64,000 bases of DNA, taken from positions 1,364,001 to 1,428,000 of the forward strand of contig JAACMV010000024.1 of the NCBI GenBank assembly GCA_010909725.1. Reading direction: 5' to 3'. The notes beneath the pieces were generated by a model. It saw only the letters and a list, made by a program, of their open reading frames with translations, did not search any database and was not told the origin of the DNA. Each line of letters opens with the position of its first letter. Position 1 is the stretch's first letter. The DNA is from Picochlorum sp. 'celeri'. Lineage: Eukaryota; Chlorophyta; Trebouxiophyceae. The translations under genes were made by a program, and so were the position numbers. Below, piece after piece: positions 52,531 through 61,841 of the stretch.

Positions 52531-52759
52531 GATCGTTGTCACTGATCACACAAACGTCCAGAATTCTACTGGATCATCATATTGCAATAAGTATACTGCG
52601 AATTACAATTGCAGAAAAGCACTGCATAATACTGAATTTCAGGCCTACTCAAAAAAAAAAATACCGTCTCAATTAAGAAACTTTTCAACCAATGCGATCC
52701 ACTTGTTGTTATTACATGAATTGCGCACATAACTCATCACAATCAAAAATTGTATCAAA

Positions 52760-53791
52760 ATGCAGCAAATTAGAGGAGTATCGCCGGCAAGTGCGTGCCA
52801 GCCCAGGTTGGAAAGTGTGGCTGTCCGTCACACTTGGCCTTCAGGTGCACGTCGACAGTGGAGAATACAGTCATCAGACCTCGATGAGATTGATCCTATG
52901 ACTGGAGAAGTCATCGAAGGGACTGCTCGTGCGAGAACTGCCTCGAATACAGTATCCACTGGACGTTTCACCCATGCCTACAGAGGAAGTGCTGACAGCA
53001 ATGCTTCATTGCCAGTGGTGTGCGCTCATGGTCTCGGTTCTTCCAGTTACTCGTTTAGAAAGACTGTCAACTTGTTAGAAAAGGATGGTGTTCAGGCAAT
53101 GGCGTTTGATTTCCTGGGGCATGGTGCATCAGATCACCCGTCATCATCAGAGTTCCCATACACACAGGATGCATATATTTCAGAACTACAGAATCTCATG
53201 GAAACGTTATACGGCGATACACCCGTAGTACTTATTACTCATGGATATATCCTAGGGCAATATGCCATGTTGTACGCAGCAAGGAATCCCGATAGAATTG
53301 CCAAACTGGTGACACTGAATGTCCCACTTGGCCTCAAATCAAAGCTACGACCAGAATTGGCTCAGTACAAGAGTCCAATACCGTTTTTAAAACCAAAAGA
53401 AAACTCTCCTTTCGACGGAAGATTCTATAATGCTGCCGGTGGACCGTACGCACTGTCTGCGACAGATGCAGATGCATATAATGCTCCATACGAGCAGTCA
53501 CCAAACAATGCCTCTGCCGCCATTTGGCACACCATGGAGAACTGCGATTGGGAGGCTTTAAAAAAGCAGGTAGATGAAGAATTCGTGTCATTTCAAAAGC
53601 CCACATTATTGATTCATGGGAATTCGGATTCCTTCTTGGATGTCAAGGGTACTCTGGATTGGTTGGAGGAGAAGCGTACCAATATGAAAATGTGCTATGG
53701 AATAGAAGCAAAGCTCGGCCACATGCCACAGGAAGACTATCCAGAGGCCATCCATCCAGTGATACTTGAATACATAACGTCAACGCAATAA
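52760..53791 (+). CDS. alpha/beta-hydrolase-fold protein lacking the usual nucleophile
   Basis: A 343-residue protein with a basic, Ser/Ala-rich N-terminus of about 45 residues that could be a plastid transit peptide. The fold is clear: VCAHGLGSSSYSFRKTVNLL (oxyanion region), AFDFLGHGASDHP, and KLGHMPQEDYPE with a conserved His near the end. The elbow reads THGYILGQY (G162 to G166), so the position that should be Ser, Asp or Cys is Ile164. Chloroplast alpha/beta-hydrolase relatives with a similar altered elbow exist in plants. It may be a non-catalytic or unusual family member. Convergent with the MYST gene with only 7 bp between stops. Confidence 0.75.
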   Translation: MQQIRGVSPASACQPRLESVAVRHTWPSGARRQWRIQSSDLDEIDPMTGEVIEGTARARTASNTVSTGRFTHAYRGSADSNASLPVVCAHGLGSSSYSFRKTVNLLEKDGVQAMAFDFLGHGASDHPSSSEFPYTQDAYISELQNLMETLYGDTPVVLITHGYILGQYAMLYAARNPDRIAKLVTLNVPLGLKSKLRPELAQYKSPIPFLKPKENSPFDGRFYNAAGGPYALSATDADAYNAPYEQSPNNASAAIWHTMENCDWEALKKQVDEEFVSFQKPTLLIHGNSDSFLDVKGTLDWLEEKRTNMKMCYGIEAKLGHMPQEDYPEAIHPVILEYITSTQ

Positions 53792-53798
53792 CAATATC

Positions 53799-55237
53799 TT
53801 ACATGTGAACTCGTTTTCCCGAATGATGTGTGACAATCAGCGGATCATATCTCAGCCGAGATGGATCAATTTCTATATTCTTCTCCGAGGATATCGTCCT
53901 CAGATGTTCATCAATAATCTTCTGTGTCACAGAAATGATATGATCTCCTTTCCAATACTTGATCAAAGAAAGCCCTTCCAACGTCTTGACAATATCTTCC
54001 GTCCGTATGGACGTCCTATCTGAAATATCTTTAATACTCATACTATGCTTGCAGTCTCGAAGCGTCTCCAGTATCACCCTCGTCCAGTACGAGCGATACG
54101 ACACAGCTCCTAAATCAGACAACGGCCTCTCTGGACTCCCCACTCGACCCTCCTTTTTGGACAATTCATAGGAAAAGGCAATCAAAAATCGACCATACCC
54201 CTTCCTCTGATACGGCGGCAGAATCAAAATACATGCCAAATTATTCCCTTCCGCTGAATCCTTCTCCTTTGAAAAATACCCAACCACATGATGCCCATCC
54301 TTATCCACCTCACACAACACATAAAACAGGAATGGATCCACATCATAATACAGCGTCTTGTGGTCCAAAAACAGCTTGGACAACAGGCACAAATTCTGAC
54401 AGTACACCTTTGCCTTCTTCCCATCTACTTCAAACATGGATATCTGAGGATTCGTATACGTCCCAGCAAGCGCCGTCCCTGCCCTCGCAGGAGACCTATA
54501 AATCTCATCCCCAGGAGGACACTTGAGCGTGCACTTTGCCATGTGCCGCAACAGCGTCTTCTTCTTCCTGAAATACTTCAACGTATACTCACATATATAC
54601 AACTTCTGACAAGACGCATGCGGCTCTGGATACGGAGAAAAATACCACGTATCAATCTCATGCCTCCCAAGCTCAATCACCTGAACATTCTTCACCTTGG
54701 TCTTCTCCTGATGCTCCTTCTCCAAGTACTGATCCAGAGGAGGCAGCTCCTCCACCGACGGACTCAGATGATTAATCTCAGCATACTGTCGCTTCTGTCG
54801 ACGTGTCATCTTCTGATTCTGCATGCTCGTATCCTCCAACCCAGACGCCGATCCCCCCGAACCCACCCTCGGAAGACTCTTCGCCACAGACACAACATTC
54901 GACGCTGTAATCCACTCATCCAACCGCTTATCCAACTCATTGTAATGAATATAGTACATAACACCGTACTTTGAGTCCATCCGTTGCTCAATAATCTCGC
55001 CGAGGTGCTCTTGATTATCAAACGTCGCTGTACACATCACAGACGTCCCAATCTCCAAGGTACCCTCAGGAACAACCTGCACAGAATCCGTCAAAATACT
55101 AGTACAGTATCCACCATACCCATACCACCATGAATCAAACATACCTGTCGCTGTGACGCTGATTCCGTCGATGTGAGTGTCGTGCCATTAGTATGAATCA
55201 CGCCCTCTTCCTCCTGTCCTTTCCTTTGTTGAACCAT
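53799..55237 (-). CDS. MYST histone acetyltransferase (Esa1/TIP60/HAM type)
   Basis: Catalytic subunit of a NuA4-like complex that acetylates histone H4 and H2A. Exons 55237-55145 and 55076-53799, with a 68-nt intron (donor GTATGT), give 456 residues; an in-frame ATG at 55282 would add 15. A chromo-barrel domain comes first (IGTSVMCTATFDNQEHLGEIIEQR...YYIHYNELDKRLDEWI). The C2HC zinc finger (CEYTLKYFRKKKTLLRHMAKC) and the acetyl-CoA loop (ILPPYQRKGYGRFLIAFSYELSKKEG) are intact, with ERPLSDLGAVSYRSYW after it, characteristic of Esa1/TIP60 rather than MOF or HBO1. The C-terminus ends RLRYDPLIVTHH. Confidence 0.93.
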
Positions 55238-55281
55238 ATTTTTATTATTATTACCATGTACTATTACTATTATTTGATTCA

Positions 55282-56439
55282 TTAAGAAGCATGGCGCTTC
55301 GTCGTCCTGACCTGACTGTGTTTGTACAGGCTACTAGAAATCAGTCCTGAAAAGACGAGAAACACGGCAATCCACTGCTGCCATAACAGCGCATGCCCAC
55401 TCCAGACGACGCTTGCTAATATAGAGAAAAACTTCCTTGTGGTCGTCACGAGGGTATTCGTCAACGATCCAAAGGATTTTATTGTATAGAAAATGAACAA
55501 TTGGCCAACAGCACCGCAGATGCAAAAGCTGAGAATGTCATATCCTGCTTCTGGGTGTGCCATGCAGAATTGAATCACATCACGGCCTGCATGGCTAAAT
55601 ACAAACATCATGGGGATGTAAAAAACACCAGTCCAGAAATTCATCCAGCACATCATGTGGAGGGCAGTGCTGTGCTTGTATTTTTTATTAATGGCATCCT
55701 GGGTCACATTGGTGTATCCATCCAGCATGAGGTTTGAAAAGCATAAAAAGTATCCAAGAGGGGCGTTGGGATAGGCTACGCCATGCCCTCTTCTCCCAGA
55801 GAATCCAGCAAACATGGACACGCCGGCTGTGACGAGAGAACAGCACAAGTACTCAATGACAGAGTAGCGCTGGTGGTGCAACAGGGTGCCAAGCACCATG
55901 ACTGGTATCATCTTGGAGCTCTTGGCCAATACTTGAGCAGGGTATGGTATATAATATAATGCTTGGTATCCACATGCTGGGCCAAAGCAGTTTGTAAACC
56001 CAGCCTTCCAATACGCAGACATGGGCGGATGATCAGAAGAAGACGCCTTCTCTTCTCCATGGCTCATCCTAGAAGAAGAAGAAGAACCCCACTGGAACAT
56101 CTTCTCCGTGATAAGGATCAATAGAAATGCCCAGATGAAACAGGCCCATGACTGAAATGAATTCAATGTCGCTAAATGAGGAAATCGCTCCTTCTCCGCA
56201 CCAAACTGCTTTGTTGACAACACCTCCTGGAACAGTCCCTGCGTAATGTAGGCTCCATAGGTCCCGCACACACAGATTATTAATTTGAATACCTGCCATG
56301 CTATATGTGGACTAGGTTTCATATCAATCACCTGTGCGTGGATGCCATTCGTGCCTTGTTTTAACTTTGGCGGTGGAGCAGTGTGATCACCTGCATCTGT
56401 CCCCCGCCTCTTTGATGCACCTCGAGTGGTCACAGCCAT
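55282..56439 (-). CDS. UDP-galactose/UDP-glucose transporter (SLC35B1/HUT1-like)
   Basis: A multispan UAA-family transporter of the ER or Golgi, 385 residues in one exon. Family landmarks are YIPYPAQVLAKSSKMIPVMVLGTL, GYFLCFSNLMLDGYTNVTQD, FIFYTIKSFGSLTNTLVTTTRKFFSILASVVWSGH and a final VFSGLISSSLYKH, all close to SLC35B1. The basic tail KHSQVRTTKRHAS may serve ER retention. It is a paralogue of 4246-5409 by family only. Its TAA stop shares its last base with an ATG in frame with the downstream MYST gene. Confidence 0.88.
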   Translation of the reverse strand: MAVTTRGASKRRGTDAGDHTAPPPKLKQGTNGIHAQVIDMKPSPHIAWQVFKLIICVCGTYGAYITQGLFQEVLSTKQFGAEKERFPHLATLNSFQSWACFIWAFLLILITEKMFQWGSSSSSRMSHGEEKASSSDHPPMSAYWKAGFTNCFGPACGYQALYYIPYPAQVLAKSSKMIPVMVLGTLLHHQRYSVIEYLCCSLVTAGVSMFAGFSGRRGHGVAYPNAPLGYFLCFSNLMLDGYTNVTQDAINKKYKHSTALHMMCWMNFWTGVFYIPMMFVFSHAGRDVIQFCMAHPEAGYDILSFCICGAVGQLFIFYTIKSFGSLTNTLVTTTRKFFSILASVVWSGHALLWQQWIAVFLVFSGLISSSLYKHSQVRTTKRHAS

Positions 56440-56739
56440 CCTGCAATATCAATTCTATACAACGAGCAAGATGTTGTGACCAAACAACAAAGGCGACATC
56501 AGCGCCATGGTGGTGGATGCATCCGCCGGATGGCCATCTCTTGGCAAAAATCTCATCGGAGGGGTTCTTCTTTCGTGTTTCTTCCTTCTTCTTTCCGACA
56601 CCAGTCAGTCCAGTATCGATTGGCACAGAAAAAACAGTACTCTGTATATTTTTATGTAGATCTTGAGAGGGAGAAGAGTCGTGACGAGACGATATAGGAA
56701 CCTGAAACGTGTCTTCTCATGCTCCGAATCTAAAAAGAC
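56440..56739. other. divergent spacer between SLC35B1 and the RGG protein
   Basis: About 300 bp holding two divergent promoters. No motif stood out. Confidence 0.45.
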
Positions 56740-57732
56740 ATGGCAGAAGACAATGTGCAGCACCATGATATCGAGAAAGAACGACCTCAAAGGCGAAAGC
56801 TTCATTTGAAACCTAGAGATCCAGAAGCTGCTGCTCGGATAGAGGCGGAGCGGTTGCGGGAGAGTTATCAGCACGGTGTGTTTGGGGACGCCAAGCCCCG
56901 TGAGGTTGTGATTGCGGATAGAGTTGGGAAGAGTGAGGAGGATATATTGAAGGAGGAGGTGCAGAAGGAAAAGTTGCATGTATGTGTGGTGGTTGTAAGA
57001 ATGGCAGGTAGTATTGAGGGTTCTCACTTGTACATTGTTGCATTGCAGTTGAGGTTGACCCCAGCGCAGCATGAGGAGAAGAAGTCTCATGAGGCTGCTG
57101 TGAAGGAGATTGAGGATCAGATTGAGAAGGAGTCTGATGAGAAGAAGAAGGATTTGTTGCGGGTAGAGTTGCGAGCGCGTGTAGAAACATTGGATGCGTT
57201 GATGGAGAGGTTTGTGGCAATGACGTTGGAGAATGCCAAGTCTGGAGATGTGCCACGGGTGTCTCAGTTGAGAAAGGTGCATCATGAGATGCATCAGCAT
57301 GAGAGAGGGGGGGCGGCTGGGGTGGTTCATCAGCATCGGTATAAGCCAACGCAGCAGTATACTAGTAGACATCCTGGGCAGCAGTATACGGGTAGAGGTG
57401 GGGGTCATCCGCCACGGGGTGGAGGTGGGGGTCGGTCTGGATATGTTCCAACGCCAGTGGATGGTGGGAGGTATGGTCGAGGTGGGGTTCCAGAATGGGC
57501 GCATCCACCGTATCATCAGCCTGGAAGAGGAGGAGGAGGAGGAGGAGGAGGAGTGATTGATGCGGGAGCTGTCATGTATCCAGAGTACTCGGCGCAACGA
57601 GGTGGTCGAGGAGGTGGAGGAGGACGGCAGCAGTTGCCTCCGAGGGATGTATTTTATCAGGGGCCTTTCCCTGGGAGAGGTGTGGGAGGGGAAATTGAAT
57701 TTGACTCCTTTTCGGATCAGGACAGATATTAA
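56740..57732 (+). CDS. RGG-rich RNA-binding protein with an eIF4B-like motif
   Basis: Likely RNA-binding or translation-linked protein. The N-terminus RRKLHLKPRDPEA...YQHGVFGDAKPREVV resembles the PFGxARPRE segment of plant eIF4B; a Lys/Glu-rich coiled stretch follows, then a long Gly/Arg/Tyr tail (GRGGGHPPRGGGGGRSG and similar). An intron of exactly 69 nt (56980-57048, GTATGT...TTGCAG) fits between exons of 80 and 228 codons, giving 307 residues. The intron is a multiple of three and has no stop, so the unspliced frame also reads through. Splicing is favoured because the intron translation (Val-rich, hydrophobic) is unlike its surroundings. Identity as eIF4B is not secure. Confidence 0.7.
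   Translation: MAEDNVQHHDIEKERPQRRKLHLKPRDPEAAARIEAERLRESYQHGVFGDAKPREVVIADRVGKSEEDILKEEVQKEKLHVCVVVVRMAGSIEGSHLYIVALQLRLTPAQHEEKKSHEAAVKEIEDQIEKESDEKKKDLLRVELRARVETLDALMERFVAMTLENAKSGDVPRVSQLRKVHHEMHQHERGGAAGVVHQHRYKPTQQYTSRHPGQQYTGRGGGHPPRGGGGGRSGYVPTPVDGGRYGRGGVPEWAHPPYHQPGRGGGGGGGGVIDAGAVMYPEYSAQRGGRGGGGGRQQLPPRDVFYQGPFPGRGVGGEIEFDSFSDQDRY
57527..57553 (+). repeat. (GGA)n triplet tract coding for glycine
   Basis: An uninterrupted GGA/AGG triplet run inside the RGG protein gene; it encodes an eight-glycine stretch and is prone to length change. Confidence 0.85.
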
Positions 57733-57813
57733 CTACATGCGTATATAATAACAAGGAGGTGTATTATGATGATGACAATGTAACATTAATATTATTATTC
57801 AAGAAAAAAACTA

Positions 57814-59220
57814 TCAGAATTCTCTATCAGGAAGTATGATCGGAGCGACCAGTGTCCACATGCAGAGGGCTGCAGCAATCCATTGGGATGTGATTTTCAC
57901 AGCAACGCTTGTCCAGCCAACATCAATCAAATCCTTTTCGATTCGACCGCTCCCCCATCCGGTCATTAACATTCCCGTATACATGGACGCTAATGCAAAG
58001 ATGATGTAAAATTGGACGTAATTATACGTGACTGCTTCTCTATCCTGGTCCTTGTGAGCAGGGGATGCAGCATCTCTGGTCATGCCTGCATCACTGGACG
58101 GTGCCATGTCTACTCCACTGGATGTCATCTCTGCTTCTTCTAAGAGTGAATCTTCTGCATCTGTTTGGAACGTTCTGGTGTTGGAGCCAGCTCGGAAAGC
58201 TGCCCACACAGTACTGGCAAGGGTCAACACCATGCCCATGGCCAATGTTGTGCTGGATGCTGCATTCAACCTCTGCCCCAACATATTGCATTCGTAGTCT
58301 CTCGGTTCAGATTGCAGTGCCGAAAATCCTAAATATGATACATAAAGCGTGATTGCTGACGCAACAAAAATGGAGGCTCCTGGATTGACGCGTCTGACTG
58401 ATGGATGCAGGGTCAAAATGCTCAATACCACGCATGCAATCAGCCCAATAGTGATCAGAGACATGTTGAGAGAGCAATCCGGTCCAGATGGCGAGAACCA
58501 GACATATGATAAGACAATCATGACACAGGACGCGCCATAGGCCCCCACTGTTGCAACCAGCAACGCATACAAGTATCTCTCATCCTCCTCTCCTTCAAAC
58601 ACCCAGGCTTCATTCCACGCGTTCGTCGCATCGATGATGATGAGAGTCTGAATTGCCAGGAAGAGAGGAGAAACAACCTTTGATACTGCAGCATATACTG
58701 TAATAACACCATTGGAGAAGAAAAATGGGACAATATTACACACAAGCCAGAGCATCGCCTTCACAAGGTATCCACCATGATGAATGTACGCATCTCTCCA
58801 GTCATCCTTGTATTTTACTGGGGCAGGAAATGACATGACCAGTGCCAACCCAGAGAAGAGGATACAGTTCCCTAGAGACAGTCGAAACACTGCCTGTTCT
58901 CCAAACCATTCGTCAGGTGGTTGGTCTCCATCCTTGCCAAATTGCTTAATAATCCCTACATACATATAACTGAGTCGATACATGGTTCGTCCGAGGGATA
59001 TATGATACAAAAACAACGCACATGGAATGTGAGAAATGACTGGCTTGGCAAAGTCACGAAGCATCCACGCAAACAGCATAGAAAACATGAACAAGACGCT
59101 ATATGCCACTCGAGCGCTACTTTTAAGTATCTCTCTTGTCGCTACGGAGCAACAACACCAAGCACAGCTCGCTGCGAGACTTGACGCGCAAGCCCCGAGG
59201 GAGGGCAAGACGAACAACAT
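57814..59220 (-). CDS. SERINC/TMS1 family multispan membrane protein
   Basis: A 468-residue protein with about ten membrane helices. SERINC/TMS1/TDE family signatures are visible: a small/Cys-rich first helix (CASSLAASCAWCCCSVATRE), SSARVAYSVLFMFSMLFAW, VYAAVSKVVSPLFLAIQTLIIIDATNAWNE, and a terminal FALASMYTGMLMTGWG...SVAVKITSQWIAAALCMWTLVAPIILPDREF. Members shape membrane lipid composition; serine incorporation was proposed in animals. The ATG at 59220 gives the usual family start; the frame is open further upstream without an ATG. Confidence 0.92.
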   Translation of the reverse strand: MLFVLPSLGACASSLAASCAWCCCSVATREILKSSARVAYSVLFMFSMLFAWMLRDFAKPVISHIPCALFLYHISLGRTMYRLSYMYVGIIKQFGKDGDQPPDEWFGEQAVFRLSLGNCILFSGLALVMSFPAPVKYKDDWRDAYIHHGGYLVKAMLWLVCNIVPFFFSNGVITVYAAVSKVVSPLFLAIQTLIIIDATNAWNEAWVFEGEEDERYLYALLVATVGAYGASCVMIVLSYVWFSPSGPDCSLNMSLITIGLIACVVLSILTLHPSVRRVNPGASIFVASAITLYVSYLGFSALQSEPRDYECNMLGQRLNAASSTTLAMGMVLTLASTVWAAFRAGSNTRTFQTDAEDSLLEEAEMTSSGVDMAPSSDAGMTRDAASPAHKDQDREAVTYNYVQFYIIFALASMYTGMLMTGWGSGRIEKDLIDVGWTSVAVKITSQWIAAALCMWTLVAPIILPDREF

Positions 59221-59654
59221 TCTCTTGTTGTTGTTCTTTTTCTTTCGTTTTTCTCTTCTCTTTTGTTGTGTTGTAAACCCGTATGGATCGACTGCTATAA
59301 TGAAGAAGAATAATGGCACCTACCCACATTAGACGAAAAGGGTCCACCCCTGTTCGTACGGTATGAGCCCTGCTGCTTCTGAGAACATCGTCACTGTCAA
59401 AGTAGTAGGTAAGGATCAATCTCCATGCATAGAAGACTATCAACTACAGCAAGCAATATACAGATTGCTTTGTTGGCCTTGGCTTTTACTTACAATGGAT
59501 ACCAGCAGAAAATGATGATGAAATGTGCAATAAAATAGCCATCTTCCAGACTGCCAGCATCAAAAAAGAAAAGATGTATCAAAGATGCAAAAAACTCGAC
59601 GCTAGATCACAACATTCTTTTCAATCTAGAATAGCAATGCCGTCATACATACAT
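59221..59654. other. spacer between the LHC and SERINC genes
   Basis: Both flanking genes are on the minus strand, so this holds the LHC 3' end and the SERINC promoter. No repeat or RNA gene recognised. Confidence 0.5.
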
Positions 59655-60794
59655 TTAGTTTCCTGGAACAAACTTGGTGGCGGCAGCGAATCCATTGTTG
59701 ACGGATGGGTCAGCCAAGTGGTCAGAGAGGTTCTCCAATGGTCCCTTTCCGGTCACAATAGCCTGAACGAAGAATCCAAACATGGAGAACATGGCAAGAC
59801 GACCATTCTTAATCTCCTTGACCTTGAGCTCGGCGAAAGCCTCTGGGTCATCAGCAAGTCCGAGTGGGTCGAATGGACCTCCTGGGTGGAGTCTGTCAAG
59901 ACCCTCAGCCCATTCAAAGTTTCCTCCTCCGTTACGGTATCCCTCAACAGCTCCCATAAGGATGACCTGGACGATCAAGGTGGCAACGATGGAGTGGGCG
60001 TTGATGAATCCGTTGAATCCGAGGTACTGGATACCCTCATCGTCGAAAATCTTGGCTCCAGCCTTGAACCATGGGATGTTTCCAGTGTTGGAAGACCACT
60101 CTGGGACGATGCATCCCAAAGCTCCGAGCATAGCCCAACGAGCGTGGATCAACTCAAGCTCTCTGTTACGGGCAAAGGTCTCTGGATCAGCAGAGAGACC
60201 GGCGGTATCCCATCCGTAGTCTCCTGGGAACTCACCGGTGAGGTATGGCACATCTGGGGTGAATGGACCAAGGTACTTTGGACGGTTTGGACCATACCTG
60301 CAGACGTGAAAAAATTAAAATAACATGTTACTCTCTCATTATCAAAGGCATGCTCCAGGCGAGAGCGTCGGCGCATATATCGGATTGGCACCCATGATGC
60401 CAAAAAAATCTTTCTTTATCCTTTCATATCTTGCCCACACCATCATGCCGGGGCACACTCACAGCCTCGGCTCGTTGCCTGCGCATCGTAAACAAACCGC
60501 ATCTAGTATAGTAGTAGTACGTACCACTCAATCTTGGAAGAGGAGGAGGTCTTCTTTCCGGACTTGGTGGCAGCAACCACAGTCTGGGAGGTCTGCAGAG
60601 AGAAGAAAAAAAAACAAACAACGTGAGACATCCGCACCCATGACATGCGTCACTAAGCCAACAATATTATTTCATTTCATAAAATACACAACGGAGGTAT
60701 AGATCCTCCTATGCGTCTCAGACAATGGTCGTACCCTGGCAGAGCGACGGACAGTAGCGTTAGCAAAGCTTGTTTTGATAGTGGAGGTCATCAT
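59655..60794 (-). CDS. major light-harvesting chlorophyll a/b-binding protein precursor
   Basis: Thylakoid antenna protein of the LHCII/prasinophyte Lhcp group. Three exons, 60794-60735, 60592-60525 and 60297-59655, with introns of 142 and 227 nt (donors GTACGA and GTACGT), give 256 residues. The N-terminus ([19 protein letters not shown]) is a plain plastid transit peptide. The second splice restores [13 protein letters not shown], the trimerisation motif. Helix B is [24 protein letters not shown]; helix [23 protein letters not shown]; helix [43 protein letters not shown]. The chlorophyll-binding Glu/Arg pairs are present. The coding exons show a narrower, C-ending codon choice than most neighbours, as expected for high expression. 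Confidence 0.95.
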
Positions 60795-61101
60795 TTTGGC
60801 AAATATTGTATTGTTGAAATAATTCAATTATTTTCTGTTTGGGTGGAGGGAGATGAGGAGCATATATAAGGATTGCAATCTGGCGGATAGATTTGGATCA
60901 TCCAGATTGGATCATGTCCCTGTGGTTGGGGGATGTCCCATCAAACCATGCTTTCAGTGGGAAGGCATGTTATTTTCTGCCCAGGGTTGACCTCAGCACT
61001 GAGTAGAGAGAGTTGGTGAGGTCAACCCATGGACACATGTATTCATACGCTGATAATGTATTCGGGAATGTGAATATATACATTACCAGGGTGTATTATT
61101 C
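60795..61101 (-). promoter_or_regulatory. LHC upstream region with TATA box and direct repeats
   Basis: Reading on the minus strand, a TATATAT core (60868-60862) lies about 70 bp before the ATG. Further upstream a 9-bp word, ATGATCCAA, occurs twice at 14-bp spacing (60915-60907 and 60901-60893). The repeat may be a light-response factor site; that is inference. The far end also holds the promoter of the divergent gene at 61102. Confidence 0.55.
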
Positions 61102-61641
61102 ATGGATTGTAAGGAATTTTTTGCTGTTTTTGAGCCGTGTTTTCTGCACGGCGGTTATCTGGAAGAAGAAAAACTTTTGAAACGTGTCAAACAGTGTGTT
61201 GCCGAGGTGGAGGAGGAGAAACCAATGAATTCTTTAGCCATGTATACTAGTGTTCAAAAGTATTTTCTAATGGGTGATGGAGAAATCTTCCACGAATTCT
61301 TGTACCCACAGCGCATACCCGATCCTTCTTCAGAAGGACCCTTCTTTTTTGAAGACGGATCAACTTACTATTTTGAGGCAAAACTCGAGGGGAGCGATTG
61401 GAAAGTGGATTTTGTGTATGATTATGATCACAAAAAACTCCATCTCCGAGGGATTGGAAAAAACGATGAGAGCGTTATGTTACAGTTTGAGCATGAGATG
61501 GATTCAAATGATTTGGACCACCTTTTGAATGATCAACGTGATGGATGGTTTAGAGATAGCAACAATTCGATACCAATGAATGAAATAGACCAGAGGGCCT
61601 TTGATAGATTTTCTTTCACAGCGCATCGTCTTGGACTGTAA
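61102..61641 (+). CDS. hypothetical protein, 179 residues
   Basis: An ATG-initiated frame not recognised as any family. It is acidic and aromatic-rich, with FFFEDGSTYYFEAKLEG and WKVDFVYDYDHKKLHLRGIG, alternating patterns that suggest a beta-rich fold between helical ends. No signal peptide, membrane span or cysteine cluster is seen. The non-repetitive composition and true start support a real gene. Its neighbour is the divergent LHC gene. Confidence 0.6.
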   Translation: MDCKEFFAVFEPCFLHGGYLEEEKLLKRVKQCVAEVEEEKPMNSLAMYTSVQKYFLMGDGEIFHEFLYPQRIPDPSSEGPFFFEDGSTYYFEAKLEGSDWKVDFVYDYDHKKLHLRGIGKNDESVMLQFEHEMDSNDLDHLLNDQRDGWFRDSNNSIPMNEIDQRAFDRFSFTAHRLGL

Positions 61642-61841
61642 GAAAAAGAAGAAGAAGAAGAATCTGATGGAGCAAACTGTTTTCGAGATGGTGTATCATC
61701 ACGCATGAAACGTCGACTGTGGATGTACATGTATCGAAAAGAAAAAAAAAGATTGAAAGACATGTAATGTTCATCATCAAGAAGCATCACTTGGTAATAG
61801 TGTTCATAATAATAATTATTCGACTTGTGTGTGTCCTGTAA

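Noticed and set aside
59523..60323. 266-codon open frame antisense to the LHC gene
   Set aside because: Ser/Val-rich mirror of LHC codons; it begins in the LHC 3' flank and has no family match.
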